The notes beneath the pieces are model-generated. The model was not told where the DNA came from, did no database searches, and saw nothing but the letters and a program-made list of their open reading frames with translations. Source: Pseudorasbora parva (Eukaryota; Chordata; Actinopteri; Cypriniformes; Gobionidae). Taken from it: a stretch of 64,000 nt of DNA. Made by a program: the position numbers and the translations under genes. This document shows positions 48,853-58,556 of the stretch, piece after piece (positions within the stretch are counted from its first letter, which is position 1; each line of letters opens with the position of its first letter). The stretch is from positions 38,729,047 to 38,793,046 of the forward strand of contig NC_090182.1 in the NCBI RefSeq assembly GCF_024679245.1, read 5' to 3'.

Positions 48853-50465
48853 GTCTCTAAAAGGTGTAGTGTGTGAATTTTAGCGGCATCTAGTGGTGAG
48901 GTTGTGAATTACAATCACTGAACGATCACCCCTCCCTTTTCAAAGCACATAGAGAAGCTTCGGTGGTCAACACAGGACAAAAATGTCATCATCGTAGAGC
49001 GGAGCGTGACTAGCGCTCTAGTTTGTCTGTTTAGGGCTACTGCAGAAACATGGCGGTGCAAAATGGTGATTTCACTGTAAGGGGACCCGGAGTAGCCTGG
49101 ATGCCAGCCGAACTTAGCCCCGCCCACAACATTTTTAGGTTGGGCAGTTCGGTCTGGCCTTGATCGATAGAGGAGTAATTATCCCCAAACAGAAACTGTT
49201 CAGACCAATGAAATCATCAGGGCGGGCTTTAGACAAAGACGGACAGATGATAAACAGTAACATAATCATGCACGTTTATCAAAGGGGCTTGGATTATATT
49301 TACTCGAATCCTAAACGGAGAGCTTGTTTGTATATGCATTCACCTCACAATTTCTCTCAAAAATGATGATCATGTTGGGTAAGTACTCTGTATATCATTA
49401 AATTCTTTTATTTTTTTACAACACCGGCAAAGATCATTTATTTCACTGTGCGTGCAGACAGGGTTGCCAAGTTTTTCCAACAAAACACGCTAACTACTAG
49501 CCCTAAACAATAGCTTCTCGGGGGGTTCTCTGGAAAAAAAATGGTGTTTGGGGGGTAAAATGTGTGTTATTTTTGCAAGGTTGCCTGCTAAAATTCGCAC
49601 TCATGGGTCTATATATCACATAATAGTTATAGAACCCGCGGAAAAAAAATGCGGATTTGACAACACAGTGCAGTTGAGCTCTGTTGACGTCACTTCGTTG
49701 CTCTGATCCGTATTATAGTTTATAGAATTAATTAAAACCTAAATCATAAATTTTATCTGTATAACTAACTTTAGCAAGCCAAGCTAAAGCAAAATACCTT
49801 TGCTATTTAAACAACGTAGCGCTGGACATGAAAATGATACCGGGCTGAAACTAGCAAAACACACTTGCCTGACGTTGCATTGTGCAGGGTATATGATAGG
49901 CAGAGGTGGACAATAGATAAGTACATTTAATTTTTTTCTGGAAACGTATTACTTCAACTTCATTACATTTGAAAGACAAATGTCATACTTTTTACTTCAC
50001 TATATTTCTATCAAGGTCATCAAAGTTGAAAGTCATTTCTGTAGCAGATTTGAAAGTTAGTATATGATATTTTTCCTCTTAAAATTTTTTGTTTCATTTT
50101 TTTGCAGACAGCCTATCAGTAATTACTCTTGTAGGGTCATATAAAGTTTTTGAACACTGATCAGTTTATAGCAGAATGGAAGAAAACAGTTCCTCGGCAC
50201 AGTGTGTGGCTGTGGGCCATAATTAAAGTATGTTTCAGTTTTCTGAAAAGATTAAAGATTACTTTACTAAGCATATACTTAATGCCTGTTTCATAAAATG
50301 TAAAAAAAAAAAATGTAAATGTCTAGGAGATAGAGAAGCGTAAACAGTTGGGAGAATATCAGATTTGTATCAAAGTGTAGGGTCTGTGCATTCTGTCTTA
50401 AAGTGACAGCAGCTTTGTAAAGAGCTTTGTAACTTTTTTTTTTTTTTTACAAAGTATTGAGATTA

Positions 50466-50700
50466 GTTTAAAGGGTTAGTTCACCCAAAAATAAATTTGA
50501 TGTCATTAATGACTCACCCTAATGTTGTTCCACACCCGTAAGACCTCCGTTCATCTTCGGAACACAGTTTAAGATATTTTATATTTAGTCCGAGAGTGTC
50601 TATCCATGTGCACACTATACTGTCCATGTCCAGAAAGGGAATGAAAACATCATCAAAGTAGTCCATCTGTGACATCAGTTAGTTCATTAGAATCTCTTGA
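50466..50700. repeat. 'TTTAAAGGGTTAGTTCACCC' interspersed repeat
   Basis: Begins gtttaaagggttagttcacc and includes tgttccacacccgtaagacc and gttcatcttcggaacacag, a block very common in cyprinid DNA. The ttaaaggg start is shared with the TTAA-flanked elements in this window. Confidence 0.6.
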
Positions 50701-51055
50701 AGCATCGAAAATACCTTTTGGTCCAAAAATAACAAAAACTACAACTTTATTAAGCATTGTCTTCTCTTCCATGAATCGATTCACTGATTTACAACAGTTT
50801 GAGTCTTTATTTGAGGTTGAAGATGAGGTGCTTCCACAGGGTGGGAGATACGCGGCGTGATTGACAGCTTTGACACCAAATGGATATACGTGAAAATCAG
50901 ATAACATGATTTCACAACTTTTCATTGGTCATTTAGATATGTGAAGCATACTGTATACCACGGGCGTCGGAACCATTGTGCGCGGGTGGGACAAGACCAA
51001 TGATATTGGACCCACTCGCTTTTATCGTCTCTAATTCAGCACAGTCTGCTTGCAT

Positions 51056-51292
51056 TGACTACCCCTTAACCGAGAAACTTATTAAGAAACTTATTATTAA
51101 ACACATGTTAAACGCTTTATTTCCCCTTTTCTAATATTTCAATTTTTTTATTGAAAATAAATACCTTTCCGATCCTATATGTGATGGGGAAAGGGAGTAG
51201 AGCGAGTGTTGCAAAAGGCGGATTCGAACCTATGCTCGATATGCGTTAAAACTTAATGCCCTGTGTCTTACCCCTACTCTATAGCCACACAA
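51056..51292 (-). repeat. Candidate tRNA-derived SINE, copy 2
   Basis: On the minus strand the head reads gtggctatagagtaggggta (A-box-like), then a perfect B-box ggttcgaatcc (51220-51230). The body gccttttgcaacactcgct then cccatcacatat and the tail ggggaaataaagcg follow. It is collinear with 43270-43492 over about 200 bp. The acceptor stem is not convincing, so this is not called as a tRNA gene. Confidence 0.55.
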
Positions 51293-51734
51293 AAAAATTA
51301 GTGATTTCTGTAATTTTGTCTGGCCCAGTCAATCATTTAGTAAACGCCAACGGCACTTTTTCTGTCTGGACACGGAGCATAAAAAACATGCAACTTGTTC
51401 ATTCTCTTTGGCAGTTAAATGAATATAGCCTTTTTATTAGACTATTGGTATTGACTGATTTGAGGTCTTTTTTGGTATAGGAAAGGGATATGGCCTCAAA
51501 CGCACCATATTGCAGGAAATCACATCTATGAAATAATTTTTTTTCTGGGGGAGATCCCCCAGACCCCTCCACAAAACAATTCCCCCACCTATCATATTTA
51601 CCTTCTACGGACATTCAATCCGTAGAAAAATCTCAAAATCGGCAAAATGGACATGGTTTTCATCGGACAGCGACGATAAGTAAAAATCTGGTTTTAGAAC
51701 TTTTACTTGTAACGGAGTATTATTTGAATGTTTG

Positions 51735-52230
51735 AAATGTTCTGAAGATACTGATAATTAATTTGTAATTTACTTAAAACACAAATAAAGTATGCTATAA
51801 CAAAAATAAAGTATACCTATAATACAAAAAAGAATACTATACCACAAAGTGTACTTATAATACAAATAAAGTGTACTATAACATGAATAAAGTATATTTA
51901 TAATACAAATAAAATATACTTAACACAAATAAAATATACTTATAATACAAATAAAGCACATTTAATAGCATTAAGCATGTAATAGTCACTATATACTTAA
52001 AGTGTACTAAGTATACTTAAAGTTGTTCCAATTTAGCACACAAAAGTACACTAAATACACTTAAAGTTGTGCTTTAACACAATTTAATTAAAACTTAAAT
52101 ATACTGAGTACAAAATTATTTGTGTCAAAATAGCACACTTCAAGTTAACTAGTCATTAACACACTTCAAGTATACTGAAAATGAGTCTGGCCGCAAGTAT
52201 ACTTAGTATACTTTTTTCACTAGGGCTCTA
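51735..52230. repeat. AT-rich degenerate tandem repeat and TIR end
   Basis: Repeated aataaagtatact / tataatacaaataaa units run to about 51960, followed by aagtatacttaaagttg-type sequence. It ends in cttagtatacttttttcact then agggct, a common cyprinid transposon end. Confidence 0.5.
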
Positions 52231-52996
52231 AGCACAGGATAGTTGTTAAAGTTTACTTCACTTAATAAAATGTGTTAATTCAGTTTTTAGAAGTTGTGAA
52301 GACTTTGACAATTTCACTGAGAATAAACTGAACAGTTTTGTCATGTGCAATTAGTTATTGGGCAAATTGTAGACAATTTTGTACACATGTGCCACAGCAC
52401 ATGCAATTAGCTTCAATTAATAAGAGATTCAAATCTGATGTGAACAAGAAACTAATTGCTTAGAGATCTGAACTTATTGTTTTTGAGAAGAAAAAAAAAT
52501 TATAATTTGAGAATTGAGCCAAAGCGATTCAGAATATATATATCTGAGTTTCTCAAAATGCCCAATCCTTAGTGCAAAGATTTTTTTGCACAAACTGGGC
52601 AAATTAAAGCCAAATGATGCAAGATATTTTAAGATTTAAATATCCAAAACCCACTAGAACAGTGTTATATATTTTGTTGACTTGTGTACTTACATCATTC
52701 CAAATGTTTCCAAAAATGTTTAAATCCAGAGAAATCAACTATTTTAACCAGGACTGTTTTCTTGCATTGGCTGTCAATGAAATTCATATCCACGCTAGCT
52801 ATAGCTTTGATTTTTGTAGAAACCATGGAAAACATAAAACATTAGCTCATTTATGATTCCTTTCTATCGGCTGTGGAAGTGAAGAGTCAAGAAAACAACT
52901 CCCATAATTCCAGGCTCCTTCACAGCGTCATCAAGCTAAGCCTTTGTTTGGAGTAAGTGACCTCTAGTGGGGGAAACTTACATACTGTGCCTTTAC

Positions 52997-54314
52997 ACAA
53001 TCAATTCATTAATCATCTATTTAACCCTTGTTTAAACAGCCTGAGAAATAAACAAATATGAAATGTTCAGCAGAAACTAAGAGCTGATATCTGGCAACTG
53101 TTGTCCATGAGACTCAGAGACAGGGGGCTGTAATGGAAACAAATGAAGAGGTATAAGCATGGAGACAAATCCATATTTCTCTCCGTCTTGCTCCCTCTGG
53201 AACAGTGGCTCCCTTGATGTGTCTAATCAATCTTAGGCAAGCTGCCGACATCATCAGTGCCAATCCAGCCTGAGACAAAATTGCCGTGCCATTCATGATT
53301 AGCTGCATGCAAACAGTAGCACTCATGTAGGTCAGCAGCTCTTTTGTGTTTTTTCCCTTTCTATGCATTATATGTATTCATTCATACGTTCAACATCTTT
53401 CGTTTCTATACACACCCCTCAGTGCTTTAAGTTCAACAGCTTTAAGACATTATTACGAACTCCAGGCAAGCATGTCATTAAATCCGCACTTTAAAGTGCT
53501 TGACGAATGCTGAATTCCACAGACTTTAAATGAAAACATAGTTGTTGTTTTTGTTGTTGTTGTTGTTGTTGTTGTTTTATGGTTTTTTTTTTTTTTTCAG
53601 GAATTATGGTGAACTGATAAATACAGTGATTAAAGACACCTTAGGAGCCCTTAAAGTCAATTAAGGTTAGAAGACCTATCGGGTGTGCAGAAGGCATACT
53701 GTTTTAAATTATAGGCTGTTAATTGGCCTCCTCCGCCTCAGAACAATAAAAAACACAAGGCTGTGTACTTTTCGTAAAAGAAAAAAAATGTATGTTGTGT
53801 TTCTATGGCAACACAGACAATCTCTTGTTCTCTAGTTCAGTAAAACTGAAGCTGAAATCACTATTCACAACCTCAACTAAAGGCGACCAGACCTCGCTTT
53901 ATCTGCTACATTATCAGTTACGCTAGATTGATAGCTTCATTTCTCAGCCACTTTTAGAAATGGAAATGGTGGAGTTTTAAAAAATTAAAATAAAATAAAA
54001 ACTAGCTTAGAATTATTTCACAGGACGTCACGCAGTCTGTATTTATTATCAGATTTGTCAGCTTCCTAATGCCTTACACAAACTTCCATCACAATAGTTT
54101 TTTATGTGTTTTTTTTTATTTGTATCTTATTGGTGTTAGTGTAATAAGACAATTAAGATAAATAATGATACTAAATAAAAGTTACTGTATATGTAGCCGA
54201 AATATATTTCTGTTAAGTGTGTAATGCAAGATAAATTACTGTACTGAATATATGTTTTTTTCTTCACATCGTCGATTTTACAATATCTTGTCTCCATTGT
54301 ACCTTTTTATAGTA
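52997..54314. other. Repeat-poor non-coding DNA
   Basis: No gene seen. A (TTG)n tract lies at 53541-53578. The rest is mostly unique-looking, including 53590-54060. Confidence 0.35.
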
Positions 54315-54470
54315 GGGAAGGAAGGAAGGAAGGAAGGAAGGAAGGAAGGAAGGAAGGAAGGAAGGAAGGAAGGAAGGAAGGAAGGAAGGAAGGAAGGAAG
54401 GAAGGAAGGAAGGAAGGAAGGAAGGAAGGAAGGAAGGAAGGAAGGAAGGAAGGAAGGAAGGAAGGAAGGA
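54315..54470. repeat. (GGAA)n microsatellite
   Basis: About 39 uninterrupted GGAA units. Confidence 0.97.
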
Positions 54471-54597
54471 TGGATATGAGGAAAGGTGAGGTGATGCATC
54501 GTTGTGTGTAAAGTAGACTGCACTTCCCTTTTTTCACTGGAAGGGTGCGCACTTAGTCCCTTGTGCGACCTAAGATGGACAGAATATAAAGGAAGAC

Positions 54598-55418
54598 GTT
54601 GATGATGTCAGTGTAGATGATGATGATGTCAGTGTAGAGATTGATGATGTCAGTGTAGATGTTGATGATGTCAGTGTAGAGGTTGATGATGTCAGTGTAG
54701 ATGTTGATGATGTCAGTGTAGATGTTGATGATGTCAGTGTAGAGGTTGATGATGTCAGTGTAGATGTTGATGATGTCAGTGTAGATGTTGATGATGTCAG
54801 TGTAGATGTTGATGATGTCAGTGTAGAGGTTGATGATGTCAGTGTAGATGATGATGATGTCAGTGTAGATGTTGATGATGTCAGTGTAAAGGTTGATGAT
54901 GTCAGTGTAGAGGTTGATGATGTCAGTGTAGATGATGATGTCAGTGTAGATGTTGATGATGTCAGTGTAGAGGTTGATGATGTCAGTGTAGATGTTGATG
55001 ATGTCAGTGTAGAGGTTGATGATGTCAGTGTAGATGTTGATGATGTCAGTGTAGATGATGATGATGTCAGTGTAGAGGTTGATGATGTCAGTGTAGATGA
55101 TGATGATGTCAGTGTAGATGTTGATGATGTCAGTGTAAAGGTTGATGATGTCAGTGTAGATGTTGATGATGTCAGTGTAGATGATGATGATGTCAGTGTA
55201 GAGGTTGATGATGTCAGTGTAGATGATGATGATGTCAGTGTAGATGTTGATGATGTCAGTGTAAAGGTTGATGATGTCAGTGTAGATGTTGATAATGTCA
55301 GTGTAGAGGTTGATGATGTCAGTGTAGATGTTGATGATGTCAGTGTAGATGATGATGTCAGTGTAGAGGTTGATGATGTCAGTGTAGAGGTTGATGATGT
55401 CAGTGTAGAGGTTGAGAG
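54598..55418. repeat. 21-bp minisatellite, about 39 units
   Basis: The unit is GTTGATGATGTCAGTGTAGA plus T or G. From 54598 to 55411 the length (813 bp) equals 37 units of 21 bp plus 2 of 18 bp, agreeing with the two shortened gtagatgatgatgtcag units seen near 54930 and 55343. Variants at a few fixed positions (GTT/GAT, GAT/GAG/AAG) form a mixed higher-order pattern. Confidence 0.95.
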
Positions 55419-55433
55419 GCGTAGGAAGGTAGG

Positions 55434-55542
55434 TAGGATGGATGGATGGATGGATGGATGGATGGATGGATGGATGGATGGATGGATGGATGGATGGATG
55501 GATGGATGGATGGATGGATGGATGGATGGATGGATGGATGGA
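55434..55542. repeat. (GGAT)n microsatellite
   Basis: About 26 GGAT units, preceded by GGTA/GGAA variants and followed by a short duplicated ggatggattattactagat block. Confidence 0.95.
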
Positions 55543-55575
55543 CTATTACTAGATGGATGGATTATTACTAGATAG

Positions 55576-56069
55576 AAACTTTATCCTGCCTTAGAAATAG
55601 TCACTCTCACTCTCACATTTTCTAATTTCTCATCTTCTTGAGAAAGCAATAGAAGGTGTGTTTTTCCCCCCAGACAGTGAATGTTTAATGCACACACCAG
55701 GCAGATGAGTGTCTCATTAGGGAGAGGAAGGCTATAGTGTTGCTTTACGGTTCTGTTCTGACTCTGTTTTAATTACGCAGAGGGAAACAGTGTGGCTGGT
55801 GGCAGTTGAGTGATTAGGCTTGCGGGCTGGCAGAGCCCTGGGGCCTGTCATTATTATGCTCATTCAACTCAGCACTAATAAAAAAGTCAACTCAACACCA
55901 CTTCTGCTCCCCAGAACAAGAGCTCGTGGCAGGAGCGCTATGTATCTGTCTGCAGGCTGCAGTCAGTGGGGTAGACTGAGTACAGTTGAAATACTTTTTG
56001 CTTTTTACAGCACCATACAAAATCACAATATTTTGTTTGTCTACTAAATAAATTGCAATCAATAATACA
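55576..56069. other. Repeat-poor non-coding DNA
   Basis: No gene seen. The 55640-55900 part looks unique (ttaattacgcagagggaaac). Confidence 0.35.
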
Positions 56070-56070
56070 T

Positions 56071-56105
<35 letters not shown>

Positions 56106-56111
56106 CACACA

Positions 56112-56185
<74 letters not shown>
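56070..56185. repeat. (CA)n microsatellite
   Basis: CA run with a few interruptions (acacgcgcacac). It directly abuts the 3' side of a Tc1 transposon whose terminal repeat is missing. Confidence 0.95.
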
Positions 56186-56186
<1 letters not shown>

Positions 56187-56236
56187 TATATAAACAATAT
56201 ACAAAAAAAAGTCAACCTTCAAATAATTATGTTCAG

Positions 56237-57199
56237 TTATGCACTCAATACTTGGTCGGGAATCCTGACTATTTCAATGTGGCGTGAAATGGAGGCAATC
56301 AGCCTGTGGCACTGCTGAGGTGTTATGGAGGCCCAGGATGCTTCGATAGCGGCCTTAAGCTCACCCAGAGTGTTGGGTCTTGCGTCTCTCAACTTTCTCT
56401 TCACAATATCCCACAGATTCTCTATGGGGTTCAGGTCAGGAGAGTTGGCAGGCCAATTGAGAACAGTAATACCATGGTCAGTAAACCATTTACCAGTGGT
56501 TTTGGCACTGTGAGCAGGTGCCAGGTCATACTGAAAAACAAAATCTCCATAACGCTTTTCAGCAGATGGAAGCATGAAGTGCTCCAAAATCTCCTGATAG
56601 CTAGCTGCATTGACCCTGCAATTGATAAAACACAGTGGACCAACACCAGCAGCTGACATGGCACCCCAGACCATCACTGACTGTGGGTACTTGACACTGG
56701 ACTTCAGGCATTTTGGCATTTCCTTCTCCCCAGTCTTCCTCCAGACTCTGGCACCTTGATTTCCGAATGACATGCAAAATTTGCTTTCATCCGAAAAAAG
56801 TACTTTGGACCACTGAGCAACAGTCCAGTGCTGCTTCTCTGTAGCCCAAAGTGGCTTGACCTGGGGAATGTGACACCTGTAGTCCATTTCCTGCACACGC
56901 CTGTGCACGGTGACTCTGGATGTTTCTACTCCAGACTCAGTCCACTGCTTCCGCAGGTCCCCCAAGGTCTGGAATCGGTCCTTCTCCACAATCTTCCTCA
57001 GGGTCCGGTCACCTCTTCTCGCTGTGCAGCGTTTTTTGCCACACTTTTTCCTTCCCACAGACTTCCCACTGAGGTGCCTTGATACAGCACTCTGGGAACA
57101 GCCTATTCATTCAGAAATTTCTTTCTGTGTCTTACCCTCTCGCTTGAGGGTGTCAATGATGGCCTTCTGGACAGCAGTCAGGTGGGCAGTCTTACCCAT
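56237..57199 (-). pseudogene. Tc1-type transposase, one nonsense codon from a full frame
   Basis: From an ATG at 57199 the minus-strand frame reads MGKTAHLTAVQKAIIDTLKR and continues to a stop at 56237 (320 codons), the usual Tc1 length. It is broken only by a TGA at 57107-57109, in the first helix-turn-helix (..EISE-stop-IGCSQSAVS). Downstream, 273 codons are open with all three catalytic positions: LFSDESKF (Asp), FQYDLAPAHSAK (Asp) and SPDLNPIENLWD (Glu). FQYD stands where most Tc1 enzymes have QQD. The 5' terminal repeat is present to about 57502 (in reverse CCTTCTCAAAAAAATAGC). The 3' terminal repeat appears lost beside the (CA)n tract. Confidence 0.9.
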
Positions 57200-57496
57200 G
57201 ATTGCGGTTTTGAGCAATGAACCAGGCTGGGAGTTTTTAAAAGCCTCAGGAATCTTTTGCAGGTGTTTAGAGTTAATTAGTTGATTCAGATGATTAGGTT
57301 AATAGCTCGTTTAGAGAACCTTTTCATGATATGCTAATTTTTTGAGATAAGAAGTTTGGGTTTTCATGAGCTGTATGCCTAAATCATCAGTATTAAAACA
57401 ATAAAAGAAATGAATCTAAAATATATGAAAGTTTAATTTTTATCATTACATTATGGAAAATAATTAACTTTATCACAATATGCTATTTTTTTGAGA

Positions 57497-57499
<3 letters not shown>

Positions 57500-57572
<73 letters not shown>
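57500..57572. repeat. (TA)n microsatellite
   Basis: Pure TA run immediately outside the Tc1 terminal repeat, probably grown from its TA target site. Confidence 0.95.
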
Positions 57573-57575
<3 letters not shown>

Positions 57576-57579
57576 TAGT

Positions 57580-57830
57580 CAACCTATAGGGTCCAGTTCT
57601 CACTATTAACTAACTATTCAGTACTGTTAATTATTGCTTATTAATAGTTAGTAAGGTAGTTAAGTTTAGGTATTGGGTAGTATTAAGGAATGTAGAATAT
57701 GGTTATGCAGAATAAGGCATTCATGTGTGCTTTATAAGTACTAATAAACTGCAAATTTTCTTATGCATGCTAATAAGAAACTAGTAAATATTGAGAACTG
57801 GATCCTATTGTTACCATAATTTTCCATTGA
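57580..57830. repeat. 'ctataaagcacatattaatgcc' interspersed repeat, copy 2 (inverted)
   Basis: The reverse complement contains ttataaagcacacatgaatg and ccttattctgcata, matching 46785-46975. The ends gggtccagttctcac and gagaactggatccta are inverted, so it may be a complete small DNA element. Confidence 0.5.
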
Positions 57831-58149
57831 AACACAATACGAAAAACATGAAATAACTTAGGTATTTTTATATGTAAATGACATTAGAAAAATGTAATTT
57901 AAATAAATAAGGAGCGATGAATAAATGCTGATGAAAAAAATGTTATGATTTTATTTGGCATGCGCAACACAGCCGTACGCTATTTAGATTGTGTCACTAG
58001 TCATTTACATAATGTTCTCTTTCTGCTATCTGCTTTTTCATTCCAATAGTTACTCCATGGTCAGTGTTATGTTTCATTGACAAGTTTAATGATGCAACGA
58101 AAAAGTGTTTAGTAGTGTGCAAGTTGTAACCTAGTGTTCTTGTACATCA

Positions 58150-58500
58150 CGATTAATCTAAATGGTAACTTACCCACAGCTGGACCTGGACTTCTGCTTT
58201 CCTAGATGTCTCTACTACCTGCAAGTCTATTTCCCTGCTAATATCCTCTGCATTAACTGTGGCAGAAACCCCTCCAGCCAAACTCAACCAGTAAAACTCA
58301 AGTCTGCCCTCTCTTTTCCCTATAGTCCTATGTCAGGGATGGTATTTTACGGTTCTCGTCTTAAAGCCCTCCACCCATGAGACTGTCAGGTCAACCAGGA
58401 TGACCTTCTTTGACTCTTCAGACCAGATAACTGCACATGGCCTCAGGCTTGTGTGAGCAATCCATGGAAATGCAGTGTTTTCCTCTGGTCAGCCCTCATT
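58150..58500 (-). pseudogene. Fragment of a retroelement-like coding region
   Basis: The minus strand around 58340-58450 reads LRPCAVIWSEESKKVILVDL followed by TVSWVEGF. This resembles the restriction-endonuclease-like segment downstream of reverse transcriptase in some fish retroelements (pattern DLVLWS..SK...ELTVPWE). Frame breaks on both sides. It is a short relic; the identity is from memory of the motif only. Confidence 0.45.
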
Positions 58501-58556
58501 TTCTCTTATGTACGGGCATTTTGCATTATTTCCAACTCTGTTTAAAGCTTACAGTA

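Larger units (their letters stand above)
48853..52996. mobile_element. Possible large composite TIR element
   Basis: The left end aaaggtgtagtgtgtgaatt plus ctagtggtgagg and the right end (reverse complement aaaggcacagtatgtaagtt plus ccactagagg) are inverted. In between lie other repeats: a TAGCCTGGATGCCAGCC start at 49093, an aaagggttagttcaccc family member, a SINE-like copy and an AT-rich tandem region. A target duplication was not found, so this pairing is tentative. Confidence 0.35.
54574..55572 (+). other. Stop-to-stop open frame across two tandem arrays (no start codon before the repeats)
   Basis: From the codon after TAA at 54571-54573 to TAG at 55573-55575 there are 333 sense codons. 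The 21-bp minisatellite translates as repeated Val-Asp-Asp-Val-Ser-Val-Asp/Glu, an acidic heptad. Then, via VERRRKVGR, it enters Asp-Gly-Trp-Met repeats from GGAT. The only length variants in the minisatellite are 21 and 18 bp, so the frame is never lost. No in-frame ATG precedes the repeats. This is most likely a by-product of repeat structure and not a gene. Confidence 0.3.

Noticed and set aside
49093..49410. Third copy of the TAGCCT-ended 9-bp element
   Set aside because: It starts tagcctggatgccagcc, but the following sequence differs and no matching aggcta end or 9-bp duplication was found.
51185..51292. Functional tRNA gene on the minus strand
   Set aside because: A perfect B-box is present, but the acceptor and T stems do not pair properly and spacing to the 3' end is wrong. 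A SINE-like repeat fits better.
54252..54552. Lys-Glu-Gly-Arg and Ser-Phe-Leu-Pro repeat frames
   Set aside because: Direct translation of the (GGAA)n microsatellite.
54598..55418. CRISPR-like array
   Set aside because: Units are contiguous with no unique spacers, and the context is a vertebrate genome. It is a minisatellite.
56306..57284. Plus-strand frames opposite the Tc1 transposase
   Set aside because: They are shadows of the minus-strand transposase, which has the catalytic motifs.
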